From positions 5,385,367-5,449,366 of the forward strand of contig NZ_CP031320.1 of assembly GCF_003355155.1 (NCBI RefSeq): 64,000 bases of DNA. The letters run 5' to 3'. This stretch comes from Streptomyces armeniacus. GTDB lineage: Bacteria > Actinomycetota > Actinomycetes > Streptomycetales > Streptomycetaceae. The notes beneath the pieces were generated by a model. The model was given only the letters and a program-made list of their open reading frames with translations, was not told where the DNA came from and made no database searches. The position numbers and the translations under genes were made by a program. This document shows, piece by piece, positions 62,600 through 64,000 of this stretch. Within the stretch, counting starts at the first letter, position 1; each line of letters starts with the position of its first letter.

Positions 62600-62950
62600 A
62601 TGTACGCGAAGCCCCGGTTGCCGGATCCGGTGCGGGCCGCGGCGGTGCGTGCGGTGATCATCATCGCGCTGACGCTGGTGCAGCTCACGGTGGCGCTGCT
62701 GTGCTCCTACGCGGGCGTGTGGCTGGCCTTCCCGATGGTGCTGGCCACCGTGGCCAGCACCGTCGTGGCCACGTGGAGCGTGCTGGACGTGTGGGTGACC
62801 CGGCAGGTGTGGATCCAGCGGCACGGCGTGATCTCGGAACCGAGCAGCGTCGCCCGGCGCAGACGGGCGGCCGAGCGGCAGAGACGCAAGGCGGCCGTGA
62901 GGTCCGGCCGTTCGGCTAGTCGGGACGGCGGTACATCCGCGTCGCGGTGA
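62600..62950 (+). CDS. Small two-helix membrane protein
   Basis: A 116-residue protein with two adjacent hydrophobic helices (about 15-38 and 41-64), a VLDVWVTRQVWIQRHGVISE amphipathic segment and a very basic tail (SSVARRRRAAERQRRKAAVR). It resembles small conserved streptomycete membrane proteins of unknown role. AAGGGGGAGTGG lies 10 nt ahead of ATG 62600. Its last 35 bp overlap tail to tail with the end of the SMC-like gene. It is divergent from cvnA. Confidence 0.75.
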   Translation: MYAKPRLPDPVRAAAVRAVIIIALTLVQLTVALLCSYAGVWLAFPMVLATVASTVVATWSVLDVWVTRQVWIQRHGVISEPSSVARRRRAAERQRRKAAVRSGRSASRDGGTSASR

Positions 62951-64000
62951 TCTCGCCGTGCACGGGCTCGCCCTCCGCCGGCTCGCCGTCCGCCGGTTCG
63001 CGCGGCAGACCGGGCCGCAGATGCTCCTCCACGCTGATGTACTTCAGCCCGGCGCGGAGGTCCGCGTCGTTGCGCAGCCGGATCACGAGTGGGAATTCGG
63101 CCAGTGCCGTGGTGTCGAAAAGTCCCGTTGTGTAGAGCAGTTGCACCCCGAGCGCGTCGGCGACCGCGCGCTGGAGCTCCAGTAGATACGTGGCGTTGGC
63201 CCGGCCGATGGGGTTGTCGAGGAACAGCGTGCCCGCGTGCCGGTGCCGGTCACGGCCGCGGTCGTTGCTCCGCAGGGCGGCCATGGTGCAGTACAGCGCG
63301 ATGGCGGCGGTGAGCAGCTGGCCGCCGGAGAACACGTCTCCCATCTGGCCGACCGGCACCCGCTCCGCCCGCAGCACCGCGTCCGGCTTGAGGATCTCCA
63401 CGGACACGCCGCGCGGCTGGAGCGCCGCGTGGACGCCGCGCAGCAGCAGGGACATGCCGTCGCGGCGGAGGTCGGAGTTCTTGCGGACGGCGGCGCGCGT
63501 CGCCTCGTCGATGACCTCGCCCAGCCGCTCGGTCAGCGTGGCCTGGTCCGGGTCGTCGAAGCGGACGCGGAGGAACTCCTGCCCCGACCACTCCCCCAGC
63601 CCCTCCGGCAGTCGGGACAGCCGCTGCGCCGAACGCAGCGTCGCCACGGACGACTCGACGAGCCCGCGCAGCCGGTCGACGATGCTGTCGCGGTTCCGCT
63701 CCAGCTGCTCCAGCTCGTCGGACAGGACGCGCAGCCGGGGCGCGAACGCCGCCGCCCACTCCGCGGCGTGCTCGGGCAGTGCGGCCGCGGGCAGTTCGCG
63801 GATCTGCTGCCGGGCGGGCGTGCGGACCTGTTCGTACCGCGTCGAGTTGGCGTGCCGTACGAGCACGTCGCTGGCGTCCCGTACGGCCTGCTCGGCGGCG
63901 GAAAGGTCGGCCGCGCAGCCGCGCAGGGAGCGGCGGGCCTCGGCGGCGGACTGCCGCGCCTCGGGCAGGGTGCCCGGATACGGCTCGGGCTCCTCCGCCG
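62916..64000 (-). CDS. C-terminal part of an SMC/SbcC-like ATPase (runs off the window)
   Basis: At least 361 residues in frame to the window edge; the start is beyond 64000. After a charged coiled-coil region come the ABC-ATPase signature GDVFSGGQLLTAAIALYCT and the Walker-B/D-loop segment GTLFLDNPIGRANATYLLEL, then LLYTTGLFDTTALAEFPLVI. This is the C-terminal head of an SMC/RecN/SbcC-like protein, so the missing N-terminal half should hold Walker A. Such proteins act on DNA ends, condensation or plasmid/phage exclusion; which one cannot be told here. The coding frame does not begin at 63866, where a GTG occurs by chance. Confidence 0.8.
   Translation of the reverse strand, partial: AEEPEPYPGTLPEARQSAAEARRSLRGCAADLSAAEQAVRDASDVLVRHANSTRYEQVRTPARQQIRELPAAALPEHAAEWAAAFAPRLRVLSDELEQLERNRDSIVDRLRGLVESSVATLRSAQRLSRLPEGLGEWSGQEFLRVRFDDPDQATLTERLGEVIDEATRAAVRKNSDLRRDGMSLLLRGVHAALQPRGVSVEILKPDAVLRAERVPVGQMGDVFSGGQLLTAAIALYCTMAALRSNDRGRDRHRHAGTLFLDNPIGRANATYLLELQRAVADALGVQLLYTTGLFDTTALAEFPLVIRLRNDADLRAGLKYISVEEHLRPGLPREPADGEPAEGEPVHGEITATRMYRRPD

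Overview
The window is chromosomal DNA from a high-GC actinomycete, almost certainly a streptomycete. The evidence is the very high G+C, GTG/TTG/CTG starts, leaderless-looking genes, a conservon operon, the actinobacterial cell-division pair SepX/Glp, an HrdD-type sigma factor and several TetR-controlled loci. No phage, plasmid, IS element or CRISPR array is visible. I saw no in-frame TTA codon in the genes I scanned by eye.

Layout. 1-3 kb: a molybdopterin oxidoreductase, whose upstream side abuts three unrelated C-terminal gene remnants (2301-2925) closed by a perfect 18-bp hairpin. 3-7 kb: a quinone-reductase/TetR divergent pair, a three-FnIII lipoprotein, a DUF1963 protein and tRNA-Ala(CGC). 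7-13 kb: one leftward gene train galU-glp-moaC-mogA-GNAT-sepX, in which molybdenum-cofactor-type genes are embedded with divisome genes; a 5-formyl-THF cyclo-ligase is divergent. 13-22 kb: a penicillin-acylase-type Ntn hydrolase, a K+/H+ antiporter that appears to start at CTG, an FmdB zinc-ribbon gene under a CIRCE-like operator, MTA phosphorylase, a CpaB/SAF protein, MscL and a P1 peptidase. 22-30 kb: the fructose operon fruR-fruK-fruA, hrdD with a divergent phosphinothricin-type acetyltransferase, and a winged-helix HTH_42 protein. 30-38 kb: TetR plus DHA2 efflux pump, WrbA, a CoA-disulfide-reductase-like flavoprotein, a TetR/NmrA divergent pair with twin operators, and two methyltransferases around an S4 protein.

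38-44 kb: a Tat-exported GH3 enzyme, a 51-residue zinc-ribbon protein, and a translationally coupled operon (43-codon leader ORF, Gfo/Idh ketoreductase, iron-sulfur 3-dehydrase) that looks like the C-3 deoxygenation step of 2,3,6-trideoxysugar biosynthesis stranded without the rest of its pathway. Next come two broken methyltransferase genes and a stretch that I recognise as an rRNA-operon leader lacking any rRNA gene. This looks like a deletion scar directly upstream of the general PTS genes crr-ptsI. 47-58 kb: a hypothetical protein, acetoacetyl-CoA synthetase, a GH31 glucosidase, an exported VanX-type dipeptidase, a degenerate-EAL/CBS/GGDEF protein and glpF-glpK. 58-63 kb: a conservon cvnABCD (sensor, roadblock, DUF742, GTPase). 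The window ends inside a leftward SMC/SbcC-like ATPase.

How genes fit together. Carbon entry is well represented: fructose PTS, EI and EIIA-Glc, glycerol facilitator/kinase and glycosidases. HPr is not in the window. Local regulation is by adjacent regulators with visible operators (three TetR systems and a DeoR-type FruR). The most unusual signals are the CIRCE-controlled FmdB gene, the orphan deoxysugar pair with its leader ORF, the rRNA-leader scar and the chain of gene remnants. I found no clear-cut new multi-gene system. The best leads for one are the stranded 3-deoxygenation operon and the SMC-like ATPase at the right edge.
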